Assembly (NCBI RefSeq): GCF_001983165.1
Contig: NZ_MNPU01000021.1
Span: forward strand, 1 to 64,000
Reading direction: 5' to 3'
DNA length: 64,000 bases
DNA from: Pseudomonas gessardii
GTDB lineage: Bacteria; Pseudomonadota; Gammaproteobacteria; Pseudomonadales; Pseudomonadaceae
A model generated the notes under the pieces. That model saw only the letters and a program-made list of their open reading frames with translations, searched no databases and was not told the DNA's origin. Made by a program: the position numbers and the translations under genes. Positions 25,016-34,258 of this stretch are shown one piece after another. The number at the start of each line of letters is the position of its first letter. Position 1 is the first letter of the stretch.

Positions 25016-25103
25016 GTGGGAGCTGGCTTGCCTGCGATAGCGATCAACCCGCCGCCATTTTCATTGCCTGGCACACCGTCATCGCAGGCAAGCCAGCTCC
25101 CAC
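25016..25103. repeat. REPIN, subtype GTGGGAGCTGGCTTGCCTGCGAT, 88 bp
   Basis: The outer arms are identical to those at 14688-14775, and the total length is also 88 bp. The inner spacer differs. It sits between the convergent lrp and YkgJ-type genes. Confidence 0.9.
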
Positions 25104-25123
25104 CTTTTGACCGAGTACATCTG

Positions 25124-25477
25124 TCAGACCAGCACCTGCCGCGTCGTCGCCATGTACTCGTGAATCTGCTTCTCCACCCGAGGGTGAATCAGCTCCACCG
25201 GGCCACGGTTGTTGGGGCATGGCAGGCTGGGTGTAGTCCCAAACAGCCTACAGATCAACGGGCGCTCGTCGTACACCGTGCAACCGTTGGGCCCCAGGTG
25301 CACGCAGTTCAGCTCATCCATGGCCGCTTCCTGCTCGGCCGCCGTCTTGCGCGGCAGGCGCGACATTTCCTCGGTGGAGGTCGTCACCGGCCCACAGCAA
25401 TCATGGCAACCCGGCACACACTCGAACGAGGGGATCTGCCGGCGCAGCGCGTTGACTTTCTGGCTGTTGCAACTCAT
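25124..25477 (-). CDS. YkgJ-family cysteine cluster protein, 117 aa
   Basis: The CxxxCHDCC cluster (CVPGCHDCC, residues 20-28) with later cysteines in NCVHLGPNGC, LICRLFG and LPCPN is the zinc- or iron-binding pattern of the YkgJ/CxxCxxCC family (PF03692). The ICRLFG motif is characteristic. The biochemical role of this family is not settled. It is encoded divergently from the oxidoreductase at 25593, with about 115 bp between. Confidence 0.85.
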   Translation of the reverse strand: MSCNSQKVNALRRQIPSFECVPGCHDCCGPVTTSTEEMSRLPRKTAAEQEAAMDELNCVHLGPNGCTVYDERPLICRLFGTTPSLPCPNNRGPVELIHPRVEKQIHEYMATTRQVLV

Positions 25478-25592
25478 TGAAACCCATACCGAACGGCGAA
25501 TAGGCGTGGATTTTGCCCTAAAAGCCCCGAGTGAGACAGCTTCACCCGACCGCTGTATCCTGCGTCAAATTTTCCAAACACGGATGCTCCCC

Positions 25593-26885
25593 ATGACCGC
25601 CAGCGCCCGGCACACCGCTTCCTACTACGCCGCCAGCAGCCTGCCGCAACCCGATTACCCGGCACTGGCGGGCGAAGTCATCGCCGATGTGTGCGTAGTG
25701 GGCGGCGGGTTTTCCGGGCTGAACACGGCGCTGGAACTGGCCGAGCGCGGCTTTAGCGTGGTGCTGCTGGAGGCGCGCAAGATCGCCTGGGGCGCCAGCG
25801 GGCGTAACGGCGGGCAATTGATTCGTGGCGTCGGCCATGGCCTCGATCAGTTTGCCCATGTGGTTGGCACCGAAGGCGTGCGGCAGATGAAGCTAATGGG
25901 CCTGGAAGCCGTGGAAATCGTGCGCCAGCGGGTCGAGCGCTTGCAGATTGATTGCGACCTGACCTGGGGCTACTGCGACCTGGCCAACAAACCCCGCGAC
26001 CTGCAAGACCTGGCCGCCGATGCCGAAGAACTGCGCGAGCTGGGCTATCGCCATGAACTGCGCTTGCTGCAAGCCGGGGAGATGGGCAGCGTGATCGGCT
26101 CCGACCGCTATGTGGGCGGCATGATCGACATGGGCTCCGGCCACCTGCACCCGCTGAACCTGGCCCTCGGCGAAGCCGCCGCCGCGCAGCAACTGGGGGT
26201 GAGGTTGTTTGAGCAATCGCAAGCGCTACGCATCGACTACGGCCCTGAAGTCAACGTCCACACCGCCCACGGCAACGTGCGCGCCAAGACCCTGGTACTG
26301 GGTTGCAATGCCTATCTCAACAACCTCAACCCCCACCTGAGTGGCAAGGTGCTGCCGGCCGGCAGCTACATCATTGCCACCGAACCCTTGAGCCCGGCCC
26401 AGGCCGCCGAGCTGCTGCCGCAAAATATGGCGGTGTGCGACCAGCGGGTCACCGTGGACTACTTCCGCCTGTCGGCCGACCGGCGCCTGCTGTTCGGCGG
26501 TGCTTGCCACTACTCCGGACGCGATCCCCAGGACATCGGCGCCTATATGCGGCCGAAGATGCTCAAGGTCTTCCCGCAATTGGCCGAGGCGAAGATCGAC
26601 TATCAATGGGGCGGCATGATCGGCATCGGCGCCAACCGCCTGCCGCAGATTGGCCGGCTGGCCGACCAGCCCAATGTGTACTTTGCCCAGGCCTATGCCG
26701 GCCATGGCCTGAACGCCACCCACCTGGCCGGCAAGCTGTTGGCCGAAGCCATCAGCGGCCAGCACAGTGGGCGCTTCGATCTGTTTGCCCAGGTGCCACA
26801 TATCACCTTCCCCGGCGGCAAGCACCTGCGCTCCCCGCTGTTGGCCCTGGGCATGCTCTGGCACCGGATGAAAGAACTGCTCTGA
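25593..26885 (+). CDS. pauB: Gamma-glutamylpolyamine oxidoreductase (PuuB/PauB type), 430 aa
   Basis: This is a FAD-dependent DAO-type oxidase. The N-terminal FAD motif VVGGGFSGLNTALELAERG is followed by GASGRNGGQLIRGVG, a hallmark of the PuuB group. The C-terminal AYAGHGLNATHLAGKL closes the FAD site. It would oxidise gamma-glutamyl-putrescine or related glutamylated polyamines to the aldehyde. The ATG at 25593 has CGGA 8 nt upstream; ATG 25584 is possible. In P. aeruginosa PauB4 lies next to the same lrp gene. PauC at 31694 would take the product. Confidence 0.88.
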   Translation: MTASARHTASYYAASSLPQPDYPALAGEVIADVCVVGGGFSGLNTALELAERGFSVVLLEARKIAWGASGRNGGQLIRGVGHGLDQFAHVVGTEGVRQMKLMGLEAVEIVRQRVERLQIDCDLTWGYCDLANKPRDLQDLAADAEELRELGYRHELRLLQAGEMGSVIGSDRYVGGMIDMGSGHLHPLNLALGEAAAAQQLGVRLFEQSQALRIDYGPEVNVHTAHGNVRAKTLVLGCNAYLNNLNPHLSGKVLPAGSYIIATEPLSPAQAAELLPQNMAVCDQRVTVDYFRLSADRRLLFGGACHYSGRDPQDIGAYMRPKMLKVFPQLAEAKIDYQWGGMIGIGANRLPQIGRLADQPNVYFAQAYAGHGLNATHLAGKLLAEAISGQHSGRFDLFAQVPHITFPGGKHLRSPLLALGMLWHRMKELL

Positions 26886-26886
26886 C

Positions 26887-27120
26887 TCAACCGCGCCAGA
26901 ACGGCTTCAAGCCTTCCCGGCGCGCCTGCTCGGCACTCAGGCCGATATCGCGCAGTTGCTCCGGGGTCAGGTCCAGCAGGGCCTGGCGCGTGTGGCAACG
27001 ACGCCAGAACAGTTCCCAACGGCCTGGGTTGCCAGGCGCCAGCCCGGCCATCTCGCGCCCCTGCCCTGCTTCCAGTTCCTGACTGTGTAACGCCAGCCGC
27101 ACATCGCTCAAGCCACTCAT
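26887..27120 (-). CDS. DUF1127-family small protein, 77 aa
   Basis: The C-terminal half has an arginine-rich YjiS/DUF1127 motif, with WRRCHTRQALLDLTPEQLRD followed by IGLS and then AEQARREGLKPFW. Small DUF1127 proteins affect RNA turnover or phosphate and carbon metabolism in other proteobacteria. The ATG at 27120 is used; an in-frame ATG five codons upstream is less likely. It converges on pauB with only one base between the stop codons. Confidence 0.8.
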   Translation of the reverse strand: MSGLSDVRLALHSQELEAGQGREMAGLAPGNPGRWELFWRRCHTRQALLDLTPEQLRDIGLSAEQARREGLKPFWRG

Positions 27121-27286
27121 TGTCTTGCCCCTCATTTGCCTGTTGCCATGAGTGACTAGAATGGACGGCGCGGCAAAACCATTACAGATTCAACCCACCT
27201 TTATTAAATCCATACAGATACTGCCAAGCGCGGGCTGAATCCTGTATTTTCCTCCCATCTGTACTGGTCCCCGGGGAGCGACCGCC

Positions 27287-28720
27287 ATGACCCTCTACGT
27301 CAACCTTGCCGAACTGCTGGGCACCCGCATCGAACAGGGCTTCTATCGCCCCGGCGACCGCCTGCCCTCGGTACGCGCCCTGAGCGTGGAACACGGGGTC
27401 AGCCTGAGCACCGTGCAACAGGCTTACCGGTTACTGGAAGATAACGGCCTGGCAACGCCCAAGCCGAAATCCGGCTACTTCGTGCCCATCGGGCGCGAGC
27501 TGCCGGCGCTGCCCGCCGTGGGTCGACCGGCCCAGCGCCCAGTGGAGATATCCCAGTGGGACCAGGTGCTGGAACTGGTGCGCGCGGTGCCGCGCAAAGA
27601 TGTCATACAGATGGGCCGCGGCATGCCGGATGTACTGTCACCGACCATCAAGCCGCTGCTGCGCAGCCTGGCCCGGGTCAGCCGGCGCCAGGACCTGCCA
27701 GGCCTGTATTACGACAATATCTACGGCTGTATGGAGCTGCGCGAACAAGTCGCCCGTCTGTCATTGGATTCCGGCTGCCAGCTCGACGCCCAGGATATTG
27801 TGATCACCACCGGCTGCCATGAGGCACTGTCCGCCAGCATCCGCGCCATATGCGAGCCCGGCGATATCGTCGCCGTCGACTCGCCAAGCTTCCATGGCGC
27901 CATGCAAACCCTCAAGGGCCTGGGCATGAAAGCCCTGGAAATCCCCACCGACCCGCTGACCGGCATCAGCCTCGAAGCCCTGGAACTGGCCCTGGAACAA
28001 TGGCCGATCAAAGTCATCCAGTTGACCCCCAACTGCAACAACCCCCTGGGCTACATCATGCCCGAGGCACGCAAACGGGCGCTGCTGACCCTGGCCCAGC
28101 GCTTTGACGTGGCAATCATCGAAGACGATGTGTATGGCGAACTGGCCTACAGCTACCCGCGACCACGCACCATCAAATCCTTCGACGAAGATGGCCGCGT
28201 CCTGCTCTGCAGTTCCTTCTCCAAGACCCTGGCCCCCGGCCTGCGGATCGGCTGGGTAGCACCTGGCCGCTACCTGGAGCGGGTGCTGCACATGAAATAC
28301 ATCAGCACCGGCTCCACCGCCACCCAACCGCAGATTGCCATTGCCGAGTTCCTCAAGAACGGGCACTTCGAGCCGCACTTGCGGCGCATGCGCAGCCAAT
28401 ACCAGCGCAACCGCGACCTGATGCTCGATTGGGTCAGCCGCTATTTCCCCGCCGGCACCCGCGCCAGCCGGCCCCAGGGCAGCTTTATGCTGTGGGTGGA
28501 GCTGCCCGAGGGCTTCGACACCCTCAAGCTCAACCGGGCCCTGGTCGAACAAGGGGTGCAGATTGCCGTGGGCAGCATCTTTTCCGCCTCGGGCAAATAC
28601 CGTAATTGCCTGCGGATGAACTACGCTGCCAAGCCAACACCCCAGATTGAAGAGGCGGTGCGCAAGGTCGGGGCAACGGCGATCAAGATGCTCGCCGAAG
28701 CCGAACAGCGTGTGGACTGA
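27287..28720 (+). CDS. MocR-type regulator: GntR winged helix fused to aminotransferase-like domain, 477 aa
   Basis: Residues 1-70 are a GntR winged helix (RLPSVRALSVEHGVSLSTVQ). The rest is a fold-type I aminotransferase with the PLP lysine in SSFSKTLAPGLRIGW near residue 310 and the cofactor-contact motif NCNNPLGYIM. MocR proteins sense amino compounds or PLP and usually control metabolic or transport genes close by. A good start with GGGGAGCGACC precedes the ATG. The target is unknown; pauB, the DUF1127 gene and the lipoprotein downstream are neighbours. Confidence 0.88.
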   Translation: MTLYVNLAELLGTRIEQGFYRPGDRLPSVRALSVEHGVSLSTVQQAYRLLEDNGLATPKPKSGYFVPIGRELPALPAVGRPAQRPVEISQWDQVLELVRAVPRKDVIQMGRGMPDVLSPTIKPLLRSLARVSRRQDLPGLYYDNIYGCMELREQVARLSLDSGCQLDAQDIVITTGCHEALSASIRAICEPGDIVAVDSPSFHGAMQTLKGLGMKALEIPTDPLTGISLEALELALEQWPIKVIQLTPNCNNPLGYIMPEARKRALLTLAQRFDVAIIEDDVYGELAYSYPRPRTIKSFDEDGRVLLCSSFSKTLAPGLRIGWVAPGRYLERVLHMKYISTGSTATQPQIAIAEFLKNGHFEPHLRRMRSQYQRNRDLMLDWVSRYFPAGTRASRPQGSFMLWVELPEGFDTLKLNRALVEQGVQIAVGSIFSASGKYRNCLRMNYAAKPTPQIEEAVRKVGATAIKMLAEAEQRVD

Positions 28721-28783
28721 CCTTTTGCCAGCAATCACCGTCCCATTGCCCACCACCGCCCTGATTCGGAACCTGCCTCTTTG

Positions 28784-30352
28784 ATGAGCCCACGGCTGTT
28801 AGCGTTTTTCCTGTTGGGGTTCCTGGGCCTGGGCGGTTGCGCCACCCTGGACCTGCCCCGGGTGCCCAGCGAGGTACTGCCGGCGGCGCAGTCCGCCTTC
28901 GGTCGTTCGATCCAGGCCCAGGCTGCGCCCTACCAGGGCCGCTCCGGGTTCCGCCTGCTGCCCAACAGCAGCGAAGCGTTCATGGCCCGCGCCGAATTGA
29001 TCCGCAATGCCCAGGCCAGCCTCGACCTGCAGTACTACATCGTCCATGACGGCATCAGCACGCGCATGCTGGTGGACGAGCTGCTCACCGCGGCCGACCG
29101 TGGCGTGCGGGTTCGCATCCTGCTGGACGACACCACCAGCGACGGCCTGGACCAGATCATCGCCACCCTGGCCGCGCACCCGCAGATCCAGATCCGCCTG
29201 TTCAACCCGCTGCACCTGGGCCGCAGTACCGGGGTGACGCGGGCCATGGGGCGGCTGTTCAACCTGTCGCTGCAACACCGGCGCATGCACAACAAGCTGT
29301 GGCTGGCGGACAACAGCGTAGCGATTGTCGGCGGGCGCAACCTGGGGGATGAGTATTTCGATGCCGAGCCCAACCTGAACTTCACCGATATCGACATGCT
29401 CAGCGTGGGACCGGTGGCCGAACAACTGGGCCACAGCTTTGACCAGTACTGGAACAGTGCGCTGAGCAAACCGATCTCTGACTTTATCGCCAACGCCCCG
29501 TCCTCCCGCGACCTGGCCACGGCGCGCGGGTACCTGGAAACCTCCCTGGCCGAGTCCCGCCAACAGAACCACGCCCTGTATAACCGCCTGCGGACCTACA
29601 AGACCCAGCCGCGCATGGATATCTGGCGCCGGGAACTGATCTGGGCCTGGAACCAGGCACTGTGGGATGCGCCGAGCAAGGTCCTGGCCAGGGGCGATCC
29701 CGATCCACGGCTGCTGCTCACCACCCAACTGGCCCCGGAGCTCGAAGGGGTGCACCGCGAACTGATGATGATCTCGGCCTATTTCGTCCCCGGCCAGCAC
29801 GGCCTGGCGTACCTGACCAGCCGGGCGGATGCGGGCGTGGCGGTGAGCCTCTTGACCAACGCCCTGGAAGCCACTGACGTACCGGCGGTACATGGCGGCT
29901 ACGCGCCCTATCGCAAGGCGCTGCTGGAGCACGGGGTGAAGTTGTATGAACTGCGCCGCCAACCGGGCGACGGCGGCGGCGGCAGTGGCCCGCACCTGCT
30001 GGGCAGCCGCTCGTTGTATGGGTCCGATTCCAGCCTGCACAGCAAGGCGATGATCTTCGATCGGCAAAAATCGTTTATCGGCTCGTTCAACTCCGACCAG
30101 CGCTCGGTACTGTGGAACACCGAGGTCGGCGTACTGGTGGACAGCCCGGAACTGGCCGAGCATGTGCGCAACCTGGCCCTGCAAGGGATGGCGCCAGCCC
30201 TGAGCTATGAGGCGAAACTGCAGGATGGCCAGGTGGTATGGGTCACGGAGGATAACGGCCAGATACACACCCTGACCCGCGAGCCTGGCAGCTGGTGGCG
30301 CCGGTTCAATGCCTGGTTCGCCACCACCGTGGGCCTGGAGCGCATGCTCTAA
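28784..30352 (+). CDS. Phospholipase D/cardiolipin synthase-like lipoprotein, 522 aa
   Basis: There are two HKD catalytic motifs: HNKLWLADNS near residue 168 and HSKAMIFDRQ near residue 419, each with a following G-G/S-N segment. The N-terminus is a lipoprotein signal with LGLGGCAT. The closest class is the ClsC-type PLD proteins that make cardiolipin from two phospholipids. The lipobox suggests membrane anchoring at the periplasmic face. ATG 28784 is chosen over the TTG just before it. P. aeruginosa PA5310 seems to be the positional equivalent. Confidence 0.82.
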   Translation: MSPRLLAFFLLGFLGLGGCATLDLPRVPSEVLPAAQSAFGRSIQAQAAPYQGRSGFRLLPNSSEAFMARAELIRNAQASLDLQYYIVHDGISTRMLVDELLTAADRGVRVRILLDDTTSDGLDQIIATLAAHPQIQIRLFNPLHLGRSTGVTRAMGRLFNLSLQHRRMHNKLWLADNSVAIVGGRNLGDEYFDAEPNLNFTDIDMLSVGPVAEQLGHSFDQYWNSALSKPISDFIANAPSSRDLATARGYLETSLAESRQQNHALYNRLRTYKTQPRMDIWRRELIWAWNQALWDAPSKVLARGDPDPRLLLTTQLAPELEGVHRELMMISAYFVPGQHGLAYLTSRADAGVAVSLLTNALEATDVPAVHGGYAPYRKALLEHGVKLYELRRQPGDGGGGSGPHLLGSRSLYGSDSSLHSKAMIFDRQKSFIGSFNSDQRSVLWNTEVGVLVDSPELAEHVRNLALQGMAPALSYEAKLQDGQVVWVTEDNGQIHTLTREPGSWWRRFNAWFATTVGLERML

Positions 30353-30390
30353 GCACCACCAGCTCCCACAGCTTGGATGCCATTTCCAAG

Positions 30391-31533
30391 TCAGGCCGGT
30401 TGCTCAACGCCAAACGCCCCTTGGCGCAACAACAGAATCACCAGCCCCAAGGCCCCCACCGCCATCAGCAAGGGCAAGGCATGCCCGCTGATCCACTGGC
30501 TGCCCGCCCCCGCCACCAGTGGGCCGATCAGGCAACCAATCCCCCACAACTGCGCAATATGGGCATTGGCCCGCACCAGCGCATCGTCCCGGTAGCGCTC
30601 GCCGATCAGGATCAACGACAGGGTAAACAACCCCCCGGCGCTGGCACCGAACAGCACCCAGATCGGCCAGATCAGCCAGGTATCGAGTAATGGCGCAATG
30701 GCCAGGCTCGACAGCAGCAGCAACACGGCGCAACCGAGAAACAGGGTGCGCCTGGGCAGGTAGTCGGCCAGCGCGCCAATCGGCAATTGCAGCAAGGCAT
30801 CGCCTACCACCACGGTGCTGACCATCGCCAGCGCCACCTCGGCGGTGAAGCCCTGTTGCAGGCAATACACCGGCAACAGCGTGAGGATCATCGCCTCGAA
30901 CGCGGCAAACAGCGCCACCGCCCAGGCAATCGCCGGCAGGCCCCGGCAAAAGCCCCACAAGTCGCCGAAGGTCACGCTGAAGGCCTCCGCCGTCGGCGCC
31001 CCGCTGCGCCCCAGCAGCAGGAACGGCGCCACGAGCAACAGGCCGACGCCAACCCAGAAGCCATAGTCATGACCGGTGCCCAGCACGCCGAGCAATAACG
31101 GCCCCGACAGCTGGCTCAAGGCGTAGGTACAGCCATACAGCGCCACCAGCCGGCCCCGCCATTGCTCTACCACCAGTTGGTTGATCCAGCTTTCGCCGAG
31201 GATAAACACGATGGTCAGGATCACCCCGATCATCAACCGCAGCACCAGCCACACCGGGTAGCTGGGCCATACCGCGAGCAAACCGATGGAAACCGCCCCG
31301 GCCCACAGGCACAGGCGCATCAGGTTCGCCGTGCCCAGCCAGGAGGCCAGGCGACTGGACACCTTGGCGCCCAACAACACACCGAACGCCGGCATGGCCG
31401 CCATAAGGCCGATGGCAAAGTTGCCATAACCCCAACTTTCCAGGCGCAGGGACACCAGCGGCATGCTCACGCCCAGGGCGAGGCCGACGCTGAGTACCGA
31501 GGCCAGGACGGCGAAGTAAGTCGCCCAACGCAT
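30391..31533 (-). CDS. Major facilitator superfamily transporter, 380 aa
   Basis: Twelve predicted helices in two halves are visible, with the loop 2-3 motif GAKVSSRLASWLG and the mid-protein GALADYLPRRTLF. It resembles the YcaD/UMF-type MFS group. CAGGAG precedes the ATG at 31533, which settles the start. The substrate is unknown; the position between PLD and PauC matches an MFS gene in P. aeruginosa and hints at polyamine or amino-acid traffic, though weakly. Confidence 0.82.
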   Translation of the reverse strand: MRWATYFAVLASVLSVGLALGVSMPLVSLRLESWGYGNFAIGLMAAMPAFGVLLGAKVSSRLASWLGTANLMRLCLWAGAVSIGLLAVWPSYPVWLVLRLMIGVILTIVFILGESWINQLVVEQWRGRLVALYGCTYALSQLSGPLLLGVLGTGHDYGFWVGVGLLLVAPFLLLGRSGAPTAEAFSVTFGDLWGFCRGLPAIAWAVALFAAFEAMILTLLPVYCLQQGFTAEVALAMVSTVVVGDALLQLPIGALADYLPRRTLFLGCAVLLLLSSLAIAPLLDTWLIWPIWVLFGASAGGLFTLSLILIGERYRDDALVRANAHIAQLWGIGCLIGPLVAGAGSQWISGHALPLLMAVGALGLVILLLRQGAFGVEQPA

Positions 31534-31575
31534 TGCCACGCTCCTGTGGATTATTTCCAGATCACACAAAACAGT

Positions 31576-31663
31576 GTGGGAGCGGGCTTGCTCGCGATTG
31601 CGCTGGGTCAGTCAATACATGTACCGACTGAAACTCCGCCATCGCGGGCAAGCCCGCTCCCAC
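31576..31663. repeat. REPIN, subtype GTGGGAGCGGGCTTG(C)TCGCGAT, 88 bp
   Basis: The outer arms GTGGGAGCGGGCTTGCTCGCGAT and ATCGCGGGCAAGCCCGCTCCCAC differ by a single compensated position. The length is again 88 bp. It lies between the MFS gene and the end of pauC. Confidence 0.9.
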
Positions 31664-31693
31664 ATTTGGATCTACTGCAGCTGGAGCCCGGGG

Positions 31694-33187
31694 TTACAGC
31701 TTGATCCAGGTCGCCTTCAGCTCGGTGTACTTGTCGAACGCATGCAGCGATTTGTCGCGACCGTTGCCCGACTGCTTGAACCCACCAAACGGTGCAGTCA
31801 TGTCGCCGCCATCGTATTGGTTGACCCACACGCTACCGGCACGCAGGGCCTTGGCGGTCAGGTGCGCCTTGGAAATATCCGAGGTCCATACCGCAGCGGC
31901 CAGGCCATAAGGCGTGTCGTTGGCGATGGCCACGGCTTCTTCAGCGCTGTCGAAGGTCAGCACCGACAACACCGGGCCAAAGATCTCTTCCTGGGCAATC
32001 TTCATGGCGTTGGTCACGCCGTCGAAAATCGTCGGCTCGACGTAGGTGCCGCCGGTCTCCTGCAGGGTACGCTTGCCACCGGCCACCAGCTTGGCGCCAT
32101 CGGCATGCCCGGCTTCGATGTACGACAGCACGGTGTTCATCTGCTGGGTATCCACCAACGCACCGACATTGGTCGCCGGGTCCAGCGGGTTGCCCGGCTT
32201 CCAGCCCTTGAGGGCCTCGATCACCATCGGCAGGAATTTGTCCTTGATCGAACGCTCCACCAGCAGGCGCGAGCCGGCAGTGCAGACTTCGCCCTGGTTG
32301 AAGGCGATGGCGCCCGCGGCGGATTCGGCAGCGGCTTGCAGGTCCGGGGCATCAGCAAACACGATGTTCGGGCTCTTGCCGCCCGCTTCCAGCCAGACGC
32401 GCTTCATGTTCGATTCGCCGGAGTAGATCATCAGTTGCTTGGCGATCTTGGTCGAACCGGTGAACACCAGGGTGTCGACGTCCATATGCAGCGCCAGGGC
32501 CTTGCCCACGGTGTGGCCGTAGCCCGGCAGCACGTTGAGCACGCCTTTGGGGATGCCGGCTTCAACGGCCAGGGCCGCGATGCGGATGGCCGTCAGCGGC
32601 GATTTTTCCGATGGCTTGAGCACGACCGAGTTACCGGTGGACAGCGCCGGCCCCAGCTTCCAGCAGGCCATCATCAGCGGGAAGTTCCACGGCACAATGG
32701 CCGCCACTACGCCGACGGGCTCGCGGGTCACCAGGCCCAGTTGGTCATGGGGGGTGGCGGCCACTTCATCGTAAATCTTGTCGATGGCCTCGCCGCTCCA
32801 GCTCAGGGCTTGCGCCGCGCCAGGGATGTCGATGCCCAGGGAATCGCCGATGGGCTTGCCCATGTCCAGGGTTTCGAGCAGGGCCAGTTCTTCGGCATTG
32901 GCCTTGAGCAGCGCGGCGAAGCGGATCATGGTGGCTTTGCGCTTGGCCGGGGCCAGGCGTGACCAGGCACCGGTGTTGAAGGTGGCGCGGGCGTTTTCCA
33001 CAGCGCGCTGGGCGTCGGCGACGTCACAGCTGGCAACCGTGGCCAGCAGGCGGCCATCGACCGGGCTGAGGCATTCAAACGTGGCGCCGGAAACCGCGGC
33101 GGTGTATTCGCCATTAATGTAGGCGCGACCTTCGATCTTCAGGTCCTTGGCGCGTTGTTCCCAGTCGGCACGGGTCAGGGTGGTCAT
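31694..33187 (-). CDS. pauC: Aldehyde dehydrogenase PauC/KauB (polyamine catabolism), 497 aa
   Basis: This NAD(P)+-dependent aldehyde dehydrogenase has catalytic Cys in NQGEVCTAGSR (near 302), general base Glu in LEAGGKSPN (near 268), and cofactor loop FTGSTKIA. It would oxidise gamma-glutamyl-aminobutyraldehyde or guanidinobutyraldehyde made from polyamines and agmatine. The N-terminus MTTLTRADWEQRAKDL matches the PuuC/KauB group. GAGGA precedes the start. With pauB and pauR in the same window the pathway assignment is reasonable. Confidence 0.9.
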   Translation of the reverse strand: MTTLTRADWEQRAKDLKIEGRAYINGEYTAAVSGATFECLSPVDGRLLATVASCDVADAQRAVENARATFNTGAWSRLAPAKRKATMIRFAALLKANAEELALLETLDMGKPIGDSLGIDIPGAAQALSWSGEAIDKIYDEVAATPHDQLGLVTREPVGVVAAIVPWNFPLMMACWKLGPALSTGNSVVLKPSEKSPLTAIRIAALAVEAGIPKGVLNVLPGYGHTVGKALALHMDVDTLVFTGSTKIAKQLMIYSGESNMKRVWLEAGGKSPNIVFADAPDLQAAAESAAGAIAFNQGEVCTAGSRLLVERSIKDKFLPMVIEALKGWKPGNPLDPATNVGALVDTQQMNTVLSYIEAGHADGAKLVAGGKRTLQETGGTYVEPTIFDGVTNAMKIAQEEIFGPVLSVLTFDSAEEAVAIANDTPYGLAAAVWTSDISKAHLTAKALRAGSVWVNQYDGGDMTAPFGGFKQSGNGRDKSLHAFDKYTELKATWIKL

Positions 33188-33414
33188 GCGAGTGTCCTCC
33201 TCTTATTAAATATAAGGGCCCGGCGTTATAACCGTTCCCTTCCAAATGCTTGCCCGACCAGCCAGCTATTCGGTCCGAGGCACCCGCCACCCTAAACCAG
33301 CCACAAGGGATGTTTCAATATATTTGACATAACGGCAGCAAACGCCCTTGCGATGTTCATTTTAATAAACATAGACTTTGGCTCTCCAACCCCAGGCCTA
33401 GACGGGATACGTGC

Positions 33415-33777
33415 ATGAACATTCAGGATGTCGTCGATTTCAGCCAGGCGAACACCGCCGCCGAACGCTACCGCCCCGCCACAGAAAAAGTCCTCAAGGG
33501 CGCCCCCCAGCAGACGCTCTACAACCACTACAACAGCCCGTGCGGCCAGATGAACGCCGGAGTGTGGGAAGGTGAAGTCGGGCAATGGAAGGTGAACTAC
33601 ACCGAACACGAGTACTGCGAGATCGTGCAGGGCGTTTCAGTGCTGCGCGATGCCGAGGGCAACGCCAAGACCTTGCGCGCCGGTGATCGCTTCGTCATCC
33701 CCGCCGGCTTCAGTGGCACCTGGGAGGTGCTGGAGCCGTGCCGCAAGATCTACGTGGTATTTGAAGAAAAGGCCTGA
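33415..33777 (+). CDS. Cupin-domain protein (DUF861 type), 120 aa
   Basis: A single cupin barrel carries YCEIVQGVSVLRDAEG and a second half LRAGDRFVIPAGFSGTWEVLE, the pattern of the EutQ/ureidoglycine-aminohydrolase-like DUF861 group. Expected metal-binding histidines are mostly missing apart from the EHEYCE segment, so an enzymatic role is uncertain. It is divergent from pauC across 227 bp, which suggests shared control. No strong ribosome site is visible. Confidence 0.75.
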   Translation: MNIQDVVDFSQANTAAERYRPATEKVLKGAPQQTLYNHYNSPCGQMNAGVWEGEVGQWKVNYTEHEYCEIVQGVSVLRDAEGNAKTLRAGDRFVIPAGFSGTWEVLEPCRKIYVVFEEKA

Positions 33778-33803
33778 TCGGTCGAACGCGACTTTTTCCA
33801 AGG

Positions 33804-33839
33804 CAAAAAAAACCCGCATCGTGAGATACGGGTTTTTTT
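33804..33839. terminator. Bidirectional terminator between the cupin gene and rpmG
   Basis: AACCCGCATC-GTGA-GATACGGGTT forms a stem with one mismatch, flanked by an A run on the left and seven T residues on the right. It can end the cupin transcript and, on the minus strand, the rpmBG transcript. Confidence 0.85.
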
Positions 33840-33857
33840 CACAAGAAAGAAAACCAA

Positions 33858-34013
33858 TTACTTGATTTTGCCTTCTTTGTAGATCACGTGCTTGCGAACG
33901 CGCGGGTCGAACATTTTCTTTTCGAGCTTGTCCGGGGTAGTACGCTTGTTCTTGTCGGTAGTGTAGAAGTGACCAGTACCGGCGCTAGAGATCATTCGAA
34001 TCAATTCACGCAT
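33858..34013 (-). CDS. rpmG: Ribosomal protein L33, 51 aa
   Basis: Translation on the minus strand gives MRELIRMISSAGTGHFYTTD at the start and RVRKHVIYKEGKIK at the end. This is the cysteine-free (C-minus) form of bL33, used under zinc limitation or constitutively in Pseudomonas. It lies 11 bp after rpmB with AAGGAG before the start, so the two are cotranscribed. It binds the E-site region of the large subunit. Confidence 0.97.
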   Translation of the reverse strand: MRELIRMISSAGTGHFYTTDKNKRTTPDKLEKKMFDPRVRKHVIYKEGKIK

Positions 34014-34024
34014 GATTTAGCTCC

Positions 34025-34258
34025 TTAGATTTTGCCGTCGCGGCGCAGTTCAGCGAGCACGACAGTGATGCCACGCTTGTCGATGATGCGCATGCCTTTG
34101 GCAGATACGCGCAGACGGACAAAACGTTTCTCTTCTTCAACCCAGAAGCGGTGATGCTGCAGGTTTGGCAGGAAACGACGACGGGTTTTGTTGTTTGCGT
34201 GGGAAATGTTATTCCCAGTCACCGGACCCTTACCGGTAACTTGACAGACTCTCGACAT
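34025..34258 (-). CDS. rpmB: Ribosomal protein L28, 77 aa
   Basis: MSRVCQVTGKGPVTGNNISH and RRRFLPNLQHHRFW are bL28 signatures, and the length is standard. It is the first gene of rpmB-rpmG. A good sigma-70 promoter lies about 150 bp upstream, leaving a long untranslated leader. Confidence 0.98.
   Translation of the reverse strand: MSRVCQVTGKGPVTGNNISHANNKTRRRFLPNLQHHRFWVEEEKRFVRLRVSAKGMRIIDKRGITVVLAELRRDGKI

Noticed and set aside
33188..33414. Promoter TTGACA near 33323 for the cupin gene
   Set aside because: No acceptable -10 at 16-18 nt spacing was found, so no promoter was called.
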